This document shows, piece by piece, positions 17,382 to 25,929 of a stretch of DNA of 64,000 nt. A program made the position numbers and the translations under genes. The notes under the pieces were generated by a model. That model searched no databases, had not been told where the DNA came from, and saw only the letters and a list, made by a program, of their open reading frames with translations. The stretch is from an uncultured Bradyrhizobium sp. (lineage in GTDB: Bacteria > Pseudomonadota > Alphaproteobacteria > Rhizobiales > Xanthobacteraceae). Each line of letters opens with the position of its first letter. Within the stretch, counting starts at the first letter, position 1. The stretch lies in contig NZ_CAKZJO010000084.1 of assembly GCF_936943645.1 (NCBI RefSeq), forward strand, positions 79,963 to 143,962, given 5' to 3'.

Positions 17382-18299
17382 ATGACCCAGTTCAACGAGA
17401 CCGATCTCACCGAAGCCGTCGTCAGAAGCTTCGACAGCACGCCCAATCCCCGCGCCAAATTCCTGCTCCAGGAATTGGTGAAATCGCTGCACGATTACGT
17501 GAGCAAGACCGGCCTGACCTTCGAGGAATGGGACTACGCCATCGATTTCCTGACCCGCACCGGGCAGAAATGCACGGACACCCGCCAGGAATTCATCCTC
17601 TTGTCCGACGTGCTCGGCGTTTCCATGCTGGTCGATGCGGTCAACCATCGCGACCGCGAGGGCGCCACCCAGACCACCGTGCTCGGCCCGTTCTATGTCG
17701 GCGAGCACAAGGTGACTGCGCACGGCACGGATATCTCACCGAACAACCAGACCGGCGAGCGGATGTTCGTGCAGAGCCGCGTCACCGATCTCAAGGGCAA
17801 GCCGCTCGCGAACGTCCCCGTCGACGTCTGGCATGCCGATGACGATGGTTTCTACGATTCCCAGAAGCCGAACTATGACGAGGTCGGCGCTTCGGCGCGG
17901 GCGCGCTTCGTCACCGACAGCGACGGCCGCTTCTTCTTCCGGACCATCCTGCCGTGCAGTTATCCGATCCCGACCGATGGTCCGGTCGGCGAGATGATCG
18001 TGCAGACGGGCCGCCATCCGATGCGCCCGGCGCATGTGCACTTCCTCGTCAATGCGAAAGGCTATGAGCCGCTGATCACCCACGTCTTCATGGACGGTGA
18101 CAAATACCTGGATTCCGACGTCGTCTTCGGCGTCAAGGACGATCTCGTCGCCAAGGTCGAGCCGCGCAAGGATCCGGCAATGCCCGACGGCACCAAGGCG
18201 AACGGCCAATGGCATCTGATGACCTACGAATTCCACCTCAAGCCAGGCGGCGGCATGGTGCCGAAACCACTGGGGGTGAAGGCGGGAGAGTCGGCGTGA
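17382..18299 (+). CDS. Intradiol ring-cleavage dioxygenase, hydroxyquinol 1,2-dioxygenase-like
   Basis: A 305-residue non-haem Fe(III) enzyme that would cleave an aromatic 1,2-diol between the hydroxyls. The four iron ligands can be read: Tyr in VWHADDDGFYDS, Tyr in PCSYPIPTDG, and two His in RPAHVHF. The N-terminal helical linker domain (residues 1-95, LVKSLHDYVSKTGLTFEEWD) is of the dimeric type, and overall it is closest to hydroxyquinol rather than catechol dioxygenases. No maleylacetate reductase or monooxygenase is adjacent, so it appears as an orphan ring-cleavage gene. Confidence 0.85.
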   Translation: MTQFNETDLTEAVVRSFDSTPNPRAKFLLQELVKSLHDYVSKTGLTFEEWDYAIDFLTRTGQKCTDTRQEFILLSDVLGVSMLVDAVNHRDREGATQTTVLGPFYVGEHKVTAHGTDISPNNQTGERMFVQSRVTDLKGKPLANVPVDVWHADDDGFYDSQKPNYDEVGASARARFVTDSDGRFFFRTILPCSYPIPTDGPVGEMIVQTGRHPMRPAHVHFLVNAKGYEPLITHVFMDGDKYLDSDVVFGVKDDLVAKVEPRKDPAMPDGTKANGQWHLMTYEFHLKPGGGMVPKPLGVKAGESA

Positions 18300-18381
18300 G
18301 GGCCGGGAGTATATCGGACGCAGTGCCAGGGTGTTGGCTATGCCCCCGGCCTCTCTGGTCAATGGCGTGGACAGGACTTCG

Positions 18382-19677
18382 CTATGAACTCGCGGATTTC
18401 TTTCTCTTTTGGGTCGACTTCCGTTTAGAGGTCTTTCCTTTCGGCCCAGTGACGTCCCTCTTTGGCACCTTCAGCAGCTTTTCCGCCGGCTTGGATTTCT
18501 TGCGCGGGGTACCATCCGACGCCATCTCGATTGCTGGGTTCACGAGCCCCGACAGGTAGTTCTCCGTGAAATCGGTCCCAATCTCGATCCAGAGCGGGCT
18601 GTGATCCGACATCTGCCAAGTACGCCACTTCTTGTAGAGTTGCACTGACGACTTTGCCTGAAACTTCTTGTTCTTCTCAGGATCTTTCTTGGGCATGAGC
18701 GGCTCGTAGATTTCGAGATCCTCTTCTCGAAACACATCGGCATAAAGGTCAACGAGGCCTCCAGTATTGACCTTGAATCGCGGGTCCTTAACGCGAACCG
18801 CGATCTGATCATAGAAGTGGTCGCCGTCTTTTCGAACCCTGTCACCATCGATTTGTTCGGGAACCTTGAAACCCTGCCCCTTGAGTGCTTCCATCGTTTG
18901 GTGGTCAGGACTGACGACGTTGAAGTCGCCGAGCAAGATGTAATTTTCGACATTTCCAAGATTGTCGATTTCCTGCTTGGTGTCCTCGTCCTGACGTTTG
19001 GCGAAGAACTCGACCAGCTTCTCGATTTCGGCAATGCGTCTCTTGAGCTGGGGGCCTGTATCCTTTCCGTAGTAGATGTGGACCGTGCAAAGGCTGAAGT
19101 GAAACCAGCCTGATTGAAATGCGACGAGAAACGGAGTTCGGGCAAATTGCTGCTCGACCTCTCTGGTCCTCGGCTTCGCTTTGACCGCTTTCTGGTCCTT
19201 TGGTGGTTTGACAACCTTTGGCGAGACGATGAGCTGGCCGTCCGGAAGAACCACCTCGCCAGCGATCTTGCGAAACCAGACTTTCTCCGTGTTGAAGATG
19301 AAGACCATGCGCTCGGCGTTGCCGCCTGGGCCCTCCGTCGCGTCCGTTGCGATGTAGTCCCATTCTCGTCCGAGGATGCGCATGACTTTCCGGAGCCCAG
19401 AAAGATCACGGTTGACCTCTTGGACCGCGACGAGATCGAAGGCCGAAATCATTTCGGCGATGTAGTAGAATGATTCCCTCAAGCGAAATCCAAAGCCGAA
19501 TTTGTTGGAATCGAAGTCGCGGAGATTCCACGTTGCCAACAGGAGAGTGCCGTCGCTCTTGCGTCTGCGAACTTCGTTGAGGGATGATCGAATCTTGATC
19601 AGTCTTTCGATGCAGCGCTTCGCGGCTGTTGGATCTGCCTTCAGAAATGCACGAAGTTCGGTGTAGTTGTTCGACAT
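18382..19677 (-). CDS. Endonuclease/exonuclease/phosphatase-fold protein
   Basis: A 431-residue protein of the EEP fold. Readable motifs are LATWNLRDFD (metal Asn), VAVQEVNRD (metal Glu), CTVHIYYG, ILLGDFNVVSPDH (catalytic Asp and Asn) and the terminal SDHSPLWIEI (catalytic Asp-His). The tail of about 45 residues is very rich in Lys, Ser and Arg and could bind nucleic acid. The start at ATG 19677 follows GAGGGA. No signal peptide is visible, so it is probably cytoplasmic and acts on nucleic acid or a phosphoester. Base composition is visibly less GC-rich than in its neighbours, which suggests acquisition. Confidence 0.8.
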   Translation of the reverse strand: MSNNYTELRAFLKADPTAAKRCIERLIKIRSSLNEVRRRKSDGTLLLATWNLRDFDSNKFGFGFRLRESFYYIAEMISAFDLVAVQEVNRDLSGLRKVMRILGREWDYIATDATEGPGGNAERMVFIFNTEKVWFRKIAGEVVLPDGQLIVSPKVVKPPKDQKAVKAKPRTREVEQQFARTPFLVAFQSGWFHFSLCTVHIYYGKDTGPQLKRRIAEIEKLVEFFAKRQDEDTKQEIDNLGNVENYILLGDFNVVSPDHQTMEALKGQGFKVPEQIDGDRVRKDGDHFYDQIAVRVKDPRFKVNTGGLVDLYADVFREEDLEIYEPLMPKKDPEKNKKFQAKSSVQLYKKWRTWQMSDHSPLWIEIGTDFTENYLSGLVNPAIEMASDGTPRKKSKPAEKLLKVPKRDVTGPKGKTSKRKSTQKRKKSASS

Positions 19678-19930
19678 AATCCCTCGCAATAAAAGGCGTT
19701 GGTCGCCGCTGCCGGGATGCAAGGCTTGTTGCTAGCAACGATTTTGAAGTGCCCGCTCTATCGACAGCTGCGCAATCGGAAGTTGAATAGAGCCACACTC
19801 TTCTTACGGGCGTTTTTCCTGTCAATACAACCAAATGTCGCAGTGGTGAATGGTGCCAATTTCGGCGAGAGCTCGAAGAGCGCGGGCATGACAGCGCGAA
19901 AAGCTGACGTCCGCGTCTCTCTAAACAGCC

Positions 19931-21667
19931 CTATCTCGCATGCAGCAGCGCCAGCAGCACCACGACGGCGCAGGCGAGCACGGCCGAGGTCAGCTTCCAG
20001 AACATCAGCGGGCTGCGCTCCAGGAGGGGCGTTATCCGCGTGTCGAGATAGGCCGGATTGGGCGTGCGCAGCTCGTAGACGAACTCCGAGAGATCCTCAT
20101 GCCGCTTGTACGGATCTGGATGCAGCGCGCGCCGGAGCGCACCATCGACCCAGACCGGCACGTTACGGTCCTCGTCTGCAGGGCGATATTTGAGCTTCCG
20201 CACATCCGCCTTTCGCCGGATCCTGGCGACCTGGGTGCCGTAAGGTAGCTTTCCCGTCAGCATCTGGTAGCAGATCACGGCGAGCGAAAACATGTCGGAG
20301 CGCGGCGAGCCGCCCTGCCCAAGAAAATACTCCGGTGCCGTGTACTGGACCGTGCCCAGGATTTCGTCAGCTTCCTCCAGCGGCGCAGCCTCCGCGACGC
20401 CGGCGACCCTGACCGATCCGAAGTCGATGATCTTGGCGGTGCCGGTCTTGTCGATCAGGATGTTGTCGGGTCTGAGGTCCTGGTGCAGCATCTCCATGCG
20501 ATGGAAGGCGCGCAGGCCCGCGGCGATCTGCTCGATGATGCCGCGCACGGTTTCGAGATCGGGGCGTGGATTGTCGGTCATCCACTGCTTCAGGGTCTGC
20601 CCCTCGACGAATTCCGTCGCGACATAGAGATAGCCGCGCCGTCGCGACTGTGACAGCGGCTTCAGAACGTGCGGACTGTCGATCCGGCGCGCGATCCACT
20701 CCTCCATCAAGAAGCGCTTGAGATAGGCGGCATTGTCGCGCAAATCGACCGATGGCAGCTTGAGCGCGACCGGCTGCTCGGTTTCGGTGTCGACGGCAAG
20801 ATAGATGTGACTGCGGCTGCTGCCGTGGATCTCGCGGACGATCCGATAGCCGTCGAAGATCGCCCGCGGCTCCGGCAACGCGGGAAGCGGCAACTCCGAG
20901 GTCTGATTGAAAATGCCGGCCGGCTCGCGCTGCGGCACCGTGTCGATGCGAATGATCTGGACGGTGATGTTGTCGTCGCTGCCGCGCCGGTAGGCCTCCT
21001 CGGCGATCGCCTTTGCCGCGACGTCGAGCTCGGCGGCATGCTCGTTCAGCGCGCTGGTGACGAAACGCGCGTCGACGAATTCATAGGCGCCGTCGGTCGC
21101 CAGCAGGAAGGTGTCGCCGGCTTCGACCTCGAATGCCTGGTAGTCGATCTCGAGCTGCGGATTGATCCCGAGCGCGCGGCCGAGATAGGTCTGCTCGGAC
21201 GAGACGATGATGCGGTGATCGTCGGTCAGCTGCTCCAGCGCCTTGCCGGCGACGCGGTAGATGCGGCAGTCGCCGACGTGGAAGATGTGCGCGGTGGTCG
21301 CCTTGATGACCAGGGCGCTGAGGGTGCAGACATAGCCCTTGTCGCGGTCATAGGCATATTGGCTCTTGCGCGTCTGCGCGTGCAGCCAGGAATTGGTGGC
21401 ATCCAGCACGCGGCGGGCGGACGTCTTGACCGTCCAGGATTCCGACGTGCAGTAATAGTCCATCAGGAAGCTCTTGACCGCCGACTCGCTGGCGATCTGG
21501 CTCACGCTGCTGCTGGAGATTCCGTCGGCGAGGACCGCGGCGATGCCCTTCAGGCCGAGCAGCGGCTCCTCTGGAATCAGGACGCCGTGGAAATCCTGGT
21601 TGACGGGCTTGCGGCCCTTGTCGGAGTGCTGGCCGACCGAAATCAGGAGTCCGGGGGTCATCGTCAT
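19931..21667 (-). CDS. Fused PP2C phosphatase / Ser-Thr protein kinase with C-terminal membrane anchor
   Basis: About 578 residues with two opposing signalling activities. Residues 8-245 are a PP2C phosphatase (VLADGISSSS, HVGDCRIYR, LATDGAYE, GSDDNITV). Residues 273-540 are a Hanks-type kinase: Lys304 in VALKLPS, catalytic HQDLRPDN (HRD changed to HQD), DFG at about 416, YTAPEY, and a degenerate Gly loop (HGSSRSHIY). One membrane helix ends the protein (LTSAVLACAVVVLLALL). Starts possible are GTG 21670, ATG 21667 and ATG 21661, none with a clear ribosome binding site, so coupling to the upstream focA gene is likely. Related fusions sit beside nitrate assimilation genes in other proteobacteria (for example near nirB/nasA in Pseudomonas aeruginosa). 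The target is unknown. Confidence 0.88.
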   Translation of the reverse strand: MTMTPGLLISVGQHSDKGRKPVNQDFHGVLIPEEPLLGLKGIAAVLADGISSSSVSQIASESAVKSFLMDYYCTSESWTVKTSARRVLDATNSWLHAQTRKSQYAYDRDKGYVCTLSALVIKATTAHIFHVGDCRIYRVAGKALEQLTDDHRIIVSSEQTYLGRALGINPQLEIDYQAFEVEAGDTFLLATDGAYEFVDARFVTSALNEHAAELDVAAKAIAEEAYRRGSDDNITVQIIRIDTVPQREPAGIFNQTSELPLPALPEPRAIFDGYRIVREIHGSSRSHIYLAVDTETEQPVALKLPSVDLRDNAAYLKRFLMEEWIARRIDSPHVLKPLSQSRRRGYLYVATEFVEGQTLKQWMTDNPRPDLETVRGIIEQIAAGLRAFHRMEMLHQDLRPDNILIDKTGTAKIIDFGSVRVAGVAEAAPLEEADEILGTVQYTAPEYFLGQGGSPRSDMFSLAVICYQMLTGKLPYGTQVARIRRKADVRKLKYRPADEDRNVPVWVDGALRRALHPDPYKRHEDLSEFVYELRTPNPAYLDTRITPLLERSPLMFWKLTSAVLACAVVVLLALLHAR

Positions 21668-21676
21668 CACCAGGAG

Positions 21677-21711
21677 AGGGGAGCCTCACCCTGCTCGGGC
21701 GAGGCTCCCCT
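21677..21711 (-). terminator. Stem-loop between focA and the kinase/phosphatase gene
   Basis: An 11-bp stem (21677-21687 with 21701-21711, AGGGGAGCCTC and its complement) lies directly ahead of the kinase/phosphatase start and after the focA stop. It has no U tract. It may lower kinase expression relative to the channel, or hide the kinase translation start. Confidence 0.6.
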
Positions 21712-21726
21712 GTCGAGATGTTTCGC

Positions 21727-22566
21727 TCAGGCGACGACGCGCGGCTTTACAGCCTTGTCGACCTGGCGCTTCGGCAACGTCATGATGTGCGTGGCATAGA
21801 GGGTCATGCCGGTGAAGGCGAGGCCGCCGACGAGGTTGCCGAGCACGGTCGGGATCTCGTTCCAGATCAGATAGTCCATGATCGAGAACTTGGCGTGGAG
21901 CATCAGTCCCGACGGGAACAGGAACATGTTCACGACGGAATGCTCGAACACCATGTAGAAGAACACCAGGATCGGCATCCACATCGCAATGACCTTGCCG
22001 GGGACTGAGGTCGAGATCATGGCGCCGACGACGCCGGTCGAGACCATCCAGTTGCAAAGCATGCCGCGCATGAACAGCGTCGCCATGCCGGCCGCACCAT
22101 GCGCGGCGTAGCCGAGTGTTCGGCCCTCGCCGATGTTGCCGATCGCCGCGCCGACCTTGTCAGGCGCCTGCGTAAAGCCGAACGTCGTGACGAAGGCCAT
22201 CATGAAGGCGACGGTGAAGGCGCCGGCGAAATTGCCGACGAAGACGAGGCCCCAGTTGCGCAGCACGCCGCCAAGGGTGACGCCGGGGCGCTTGTCGATC
22301 AGGGCGAGCGGCGCAAGCACGAAGACGCCGGTCAGTAGGTCGAAGCCCAGAAGATAGAGCATGGAAAAGCCGACCGGAAACAACAGGGCGCCGATGATCG
22401 GCTGGCCGGTGTTGACGTTGATCGTGACGGCGAACCAGGCCGCTAGCGCGAGGATCGCACCGGCCATATAGGCCCGGATGACCGTATCCCGGGTGGACAT
22501 GAAGATCTTGGACTCGCCTGCATCCACCATCTTGGTGACGAATTCCGAAGGCGCGAGATACGACAT
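21727..22566 (-). CDS. Formate/nitrite transporter family channel (FocA/NirC type)
   Basis: A 279-residue, six-helix pentameric channel protein. The family signature segments are visible: VGFSMLYLLGFDLLTGVF, NFAGAFTVAFM, LFMRGMLCNWMVSTG and FYMVFEHSVVNMFLFP (with the pore His). In this context it most likely moves nitrite (or formate or another small anion) across the inner membrane. The start at 22566 has AAAGGA about 8 bases upstream. It is the first gene of a minus-strand unit with the kinase/phosphatase and is preceded by a sigma-54 promoter. Confidence 0.9.
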   Translation of the reverse strand: MSYLAPSEFVTKMVDAGESKIFMSTRDTVIRAYMAGAILALAAWFAVTINVNTGQPIIGALLFPVGFSMLYLLGFDLLTGVFVLAPLALIDKRPGVTLGGVLRNWGLVFVGNFAGAFTVAFMMAFVTTFGFTQAPDKVGAAIGNIGEGRTLGYAAHGAAGMATLFMRGMLCNWMVSTGVVGAMISTSVPGKVIAMWMPILVFFYMVFEHSVVNMFLFPSGLMLHAKFSIMDYLIWNEIPTVLGNLVGGLAFTGMTLYATHIMTLPKRQVDKAVKPRVVA

Positions 22567-22819
22567 CAATGGTTCCTTTGCTCGTATGAATGAAGGTACG
22601 TTCGTTCCGGGCGGCGCAGTTATTGGCGCATCCTTTCCGCGCGTATTGGCGAGCCGGCAACGAGCGGACCCCAGGAGCACAAGATTTCGCGTGGATCGCG
22701 TCACGACGACTGCGCCGGGGGCCGGCGGAGCACGGTCAAGCTTTCCCCGCGTTTCAGCCCCAGGAGGCCTCAACATTTCGGCGAACCGCAGTCGTCGTTG
22801 ACTGAGTGATCGAGGATGA

Positions 22820-22835
22820 AGCAATCCACGTGCCA
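22820..22835 (-). promoter_or_regulatory. Sigma-54 (-24/-12) promoter for focA-kinase unit
   Basis: On the minus strand the sequence is TGGCACGTGGATTGCT. It matches the consensus TGGCACG-N4-TTGCW at every defined position, with GG and GC 10 bases apart. It implies a leader of roughly 230 bases before the focA start at 22566. A 19-bp palindrome (GCCAAC...GTTGGC, 22832-22850) overlaps its -24 side and could hold a competing regulator. Confidence 0.8.
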
Positions 22836-23003
22836 ACCCATGTGGTTGGCCGTGGCTACCTCTCTCGCGCGGGTTTGATGCAGATGAGGCGGCTATTTCA
22901 GAGCCCAAAGCCTGCCGGAGCCCTGAATCGTCGCCATCCCTGTCTTCGTTCTGGGCCTGCACGCGATCGTTTCGCCCCTTCCGCAACGACCTCTGCCCAT
23001 TTC

Positions 23004-23018
23004 TTGTGCGTCGCACAA
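23004..23018. promoter_or_regulatory. Palindromic upstream activator site in the focA/nrtA divergent region
   Basis: TTGTGCGTCGCACAA, a perfect palindrome of 7-bp half sites around one T. It lies 114 bp upstream of the nrtA -24 GG and about 177 bp from the focA -24 element, at distances normal for enhancer-type sites. The same 15 bases recur upstream of narK. The cognate protein is inferred to be an NtrC-like enhancer-binding protein; the site is not the enteric NtrC consensus. Confidence 0.65.
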
Positions 23019-23123
23019 AGTCTGGGCGATCCGCTGGATTTGCGAGCGCATCCGGAGTCAGTGGCACGGACGACATCGGAAGCAACTAGCTGACATTTTT
23101 ATGTTTTTTAGAATGGCTCGGCT

Positions 23124-23139
23124 TGGCATGCTTCTTGTT
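23124..23139 (+). promoter_or_regulatory. Sigma-54 (-24/-12) promoter for nrtABC
   Basis: TGGCATGCTTCTTGTT: GG at 23125-23126 and GT at 23137-23138 with the required 10-base spacing. It has two deviations from the consensus, T for C in the -24 box and T for C in the -12 box. A leader of about 145 bases follows to the nrtA start and contains a short hairpin (CCGGG/CCCGG, 23206-23219). Confidence 0.72.
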
Positions 23140-23294
23140 TGGGAGGGGTCGACGCCATCGACGCCGTCCCTCGAAGATCTCCATCCGAATCGTGACCTTC
23201 GCCATCCGGGCCTTCCCGGAGACGCGTCCCCGTGCGCGTTGGGGGAGTTGGCATGCGCGGATGGTCCTTCGGTCACAAAGGAGCATCACATTCA

Positions 23295-24758
23295 ATGACG
23301 AAGCCAACTGACAAGTCCTTGCGCGGCCGCCATAAGAGCAATCTTCTCGGCGAAGCTGGCGCGAACCCGCTCACCGGTCTCGACCGTCGCACTTTCCTTG
23401 CCGGGGGCGCTGCCGCCGCGGCTTACGCGATCTCCGCCGGCCGGGTGTGCGCGGCCACTCTCAAACCAGAGAAGGAAGAGCTAAAGTTCGGCTTCATCAA
23501 GCTGACCGACATGGCGCCGCTGGCTGTCGCCAAGGAGAACGGCTACTTCGAAGACGAGGGCCTGTTCGTCACGCTGGAAGCACAAGCCAACTGGAAAGTT
23601 CTGCTCGACCGCGTCATCAGCGGCGAGCTCGATGGCGCGCACATGCTCGCCGGCCAGCCGCTGGCTGCCACGATCGGCTTCGGTACCAAGGCCCATATCA
23701 TCACCCCGTTCTCGATGGACCTCAATGGGAACGCCATCACGGTCTCGAACGAGATCTTCGCATTGATGAAGCCGAGCATCCCAAAGGATGCGAGCGGCAA
23801 GCTCTTGCACCCGATCAAGGCCGACACGTTGCGGCCGGCCGTCGAGAAGCTGAAGGCCGACGGCAAGGCCTTCAAGATGGGCATGGTGTTTCCGGTCTCG
23901 ACCCACAATTACGAGCTTCGTTACTGGCTCGCTTCGGGCGGCATCAATCCCGGCTACTATTCGGCCGAGGACGTGACCGGAACGGTCGCGGCCGAAGCGC
24001 TGCTCTCGGTAACGCCGCCGCCGCAGATGCCGGCGACCCTCGAGGCCGGCACGATCAACGGCTATTGCGTCGGCGAGCCCTGGAACCAGGCTGCCGTCTT
24101 CAAGGGCATCGGCGTGCCCGTGATCACCGACTACGAGATCTGGAAGAATAACCCGGAGAAAGTATTCGGCATCACCGCGGCATTCGCCGAGAAGAACCCG
24201 AATACGGTGCTTGCTCTCACCAAGGCGCTGATCCGCGCTGCAATGTGGCTGGATGAGAATGCCAATGCCAACCGCGCCAAGGCGGTCGAGCTGCTCTCGA
24301 GGCCGGAATATGTCGGGGCCGACAAGGCGGTCATTGCCAATTCGATGACCGGCACCTTCGAATATGAGAAAGGCGACAAGCGGCCGATACCCGATTTCAA
24401 TGTCTTCTTCCGTTACTTCGCCACCTATCCGTACCTGTCCGATGCCGTCTGGTACCTGACCCAGATGCGCCGCTGGGGACAGATCGGCGAAGCCAAGACC
24501 GATGCGTGGTATCACGACACGGCGAAGAGCGTGTACCGTTCCGACCTGTATCTGGCCGCGGCCAAGCTTCTGATCGCCGACGGCAAGGCCAAGAAGGAAG
24601 ACTTCCCCTGGGAAACGGACGGCTACCGCCCGCCGACATCCGAGTTCATCGACGGCATCACCTACGATGGCCGCAAGCCCAACGCCTACATCGACAGCCT
24701 GAAGATCGGTCTGAAGGGCAAGCAGAAGATCGACGGCGCCAAAGTCATCGACGGCTGA
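23295..24758 (+). CDS. nrtA: Nitrate ABC transporter substrate-binding protein
   Basis: A 487-residue periplasmic protein of the CmpA/NrtA family. It has a long N-terminal region ending in a Tat signal (LDRRTFLAGGAAAAAYAI) and then the binding domain (LKFGFIKLTDMAPLAVAKENGYFEDEGL, MLAGQPLAA, GEPWNQAAVFKGIGVPV). The length and the GEPWN motif are typical of nitrate/nitrite binders rather than taurine or sulfonate ones. The start at 23295 has AAAGGAG about 11 bases upstream. It is first of nrtA-nrtB-nrtC, behind a sigma-54 promoter. A GC-rich hairpin after the stop probably raises its mRNA level above that of the membrane genes. Confidence 0.9.
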   Translation: MTKPTDKSLRGRHKSNLLGEAGANPLTGLDRRTFLAGGAAAAAYAISAGRVCAATLKPEKEELKFGFIKLTDMAPLAVAKENGYFEDEGLFVTLEAQANWKVLLDRVISGELDGAHMLAGQPLAATIGFGTKAHIITPFSMDLNGNAITVSNEIFALMKPSIPKDASGKLLHPIKADTLRPAVEKLKADGKAFKMGMVFPVSTHNYELRYWLASGGINPGYYSAEDVTGTVAAEALLSVTPPPQMPATLEAGTINGYCVGEPWNQAAVFKGIGVPVITDYEIWKNNPEKVFGITAAFAEKNPNTVLALTKALIRAAMWLDENANANRAKAVELLSRPEYVGADKAVIANSMTGTFEYEKGDKRPIPDFNVFFRYFATYPYLSDAVWYLTQMRRWGQIGEAKTDAWYHDTAKSVYRSDLYLAAAKLLIADGKAKKEDFPWETDGYRPPTSEFIDGITYDGRKPNAYIDSLKIGLKGKQKIDGAKVIDG

Positions 24759-24767
24759 GAAATCGCA

Positions 24768-24791
24768 GCCGGGCCGCGGTTGCGGCCCGGC
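24768..24791 (+). terminator. Intercistronic stem-loop between nrtA and nrtB
   Basis: A perfect 10-bp GC stem (24768-24777 with 24782-24791) with a 4-base loop, directly after the nrtA stop. It has no U tract, so partial attenuation or 3' mRNA protection of the binding-protein message is more likely than full termination. Confidence 0.65.
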
Positions 24792-24834
24792 GTCCTGCTC
24801 GTAATCCGGCGGTGGACACCAAGGGAAGATGCAA

Positions 24835-25923
24835 ATGGCATTGGTTAGCGAATACGTTGACGTCAGCGCTGAAGAGGCAAAGCGCGCGCGGCGCGAGCGA
24901 ATGCTCGCGCGCATCAATAGCGCCGCCGTCTATCTGAACATTCTGGGCCTCGGTTGGCTTGCGCCGCTCGCGCGCATCGCTGCCGGCGACATCGTCAAGC
25001 CTCAGTTGAAGGAGTTGCGCCAGGGATTGCTGGTGCCGCTTGTCGGCATCGGCGTCTTTCTCCTCGCCTGGGCCCTGGCTGCACCGCAGGTCAAGACCTC
25101 GCTCGGCGCCATTCCCGGGCCAGCCGAAGTGTGGGTCCAGGCAAAGAACCTCTATGCCGACCATCGTGCCGAGCGTGCCAAGCAGGCGGCATTCTACGAG
25201 CGCCAGGATGCGCGCAACGCCAAGGCCGTCATCGACGGGCATCCCGAGGAAGTTCGGCATCGCAACTATGCAGGCAAGCCAACTTATTTCGACCAGATCA
25301 TGACCAGTCTCATGACGGTCGCGCTCGGCTTCGTGGTTGCGACGCTTGTTGCCGTTCCGCTCGGCATCCTCTGCGGCCTGTCCAAGACCATGAATGGCGC
25401 ACTCAACCCGCTGATCCAGATCTTCAAGCCGGTGTCGCCTCTCGCCTGGTTGCCGATCGTGACGATGGTGGTTTCGGCACTCTATGTGAACCCGTCGGAA
25501 TTCCTGCCGAAATCGCTGGTCATCTCCGCGATCACAGTAACGCTCTGCTCGCTCTGGCCGACGTTGATCAACACCGCGCTTGGCGTCGCCTCGATCGACA
25601 AGGATCTGCTCAACGTCGGGCGCGTGCTGCAGTTGCCGACGTGGCGTACGATCACCAAGCTGGTGCTGCCGAGCTCGCTCCCGCTGATCTTCACCGGTCT
25701 GCGGCTTTCGCTCGGCGTCGGCTGGATGGTGCTGATTGCGGCCGAGATGCTGGCGCAGAATCCGGGCCTTGGAAAGTTCGTCTGGGACGAGTTCCAGAAC
25801 GGCTCGTCGCAATCGCTCGCGCGGATCATCGTGGCGGTGCTGACCATCGGCATCATCGGCTTCCTGCTCGACCGCGTGATGTACGCGTTGCAGTCTGCCT
25901 TCACCTTCTCAAGCCAGCGCTGA
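24835..25923 (+). CDS. nrtB: Nitrate ABC transporter permease
   Basis: A 362-residue inner-membrane permease. An N-terminal cytoplasmic stretch of about 65 residues with many charged residues precedes the helices. The ATPase-docking EAA loop reads NVGRVLQLPTWRTITKLVLPSSLPLIFTG, with the segment ending in GLRLSLGVGWMVLIAAEM, as in NrtB/SsuC proteins. I prefer the ATG at 24835, since AAGGGA is then 8 bases away; the ATG at 24829 would be too close. The gene ends 6 bases before nrtC. Confidence 0.88.
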   Translation: MALVSEYVDVSAEEAKRARRERMLARINSAAVYLNILGLGWLAPLARIAAGDIVKPQLKELRQGLLVPLVGIGVFLLAWALAAPQVKTSLGAIPGPAEVWVQAKNLYADHRAERAKQAAFYERQDARNAKAVIDGHPEEVRHRNYAGKPTYFDQIMTSLMTVALGFVVATLVAVPLGILCGLSKTMNGALNPLIQIFKPVSPLAWLPIVTMVVSALYVNPSEFLPKSLVISAITVTLCSLWPTLINTALGVASIDKDLLNVGRVLQLPTWRTITKLVLPSSLPLIFTGLRLSLGVGWMVLIAAEMLAQNPGLGKFVWDEFQNGSSQSLARIIVAVLTIGIIGFLLDRVMYALQSAFTFSSQR

Positions 25924-25929
25924 GGTCGC

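Noticed and set aside
18382..19677. EEP-fold gene as part of a multi-gene defence island
   Set aside because: Neighbours on both sides are metabolic or nitrate genes; no restriction, toxin, reverse transcriptase or ATPase partner is present.
22567..23294. Short open frames in the focA/nrtA divergent region
   Set aside because: None has a ribosome binding site or protein-like composition; the region is explained by two promoters, an activator site and two leaders.
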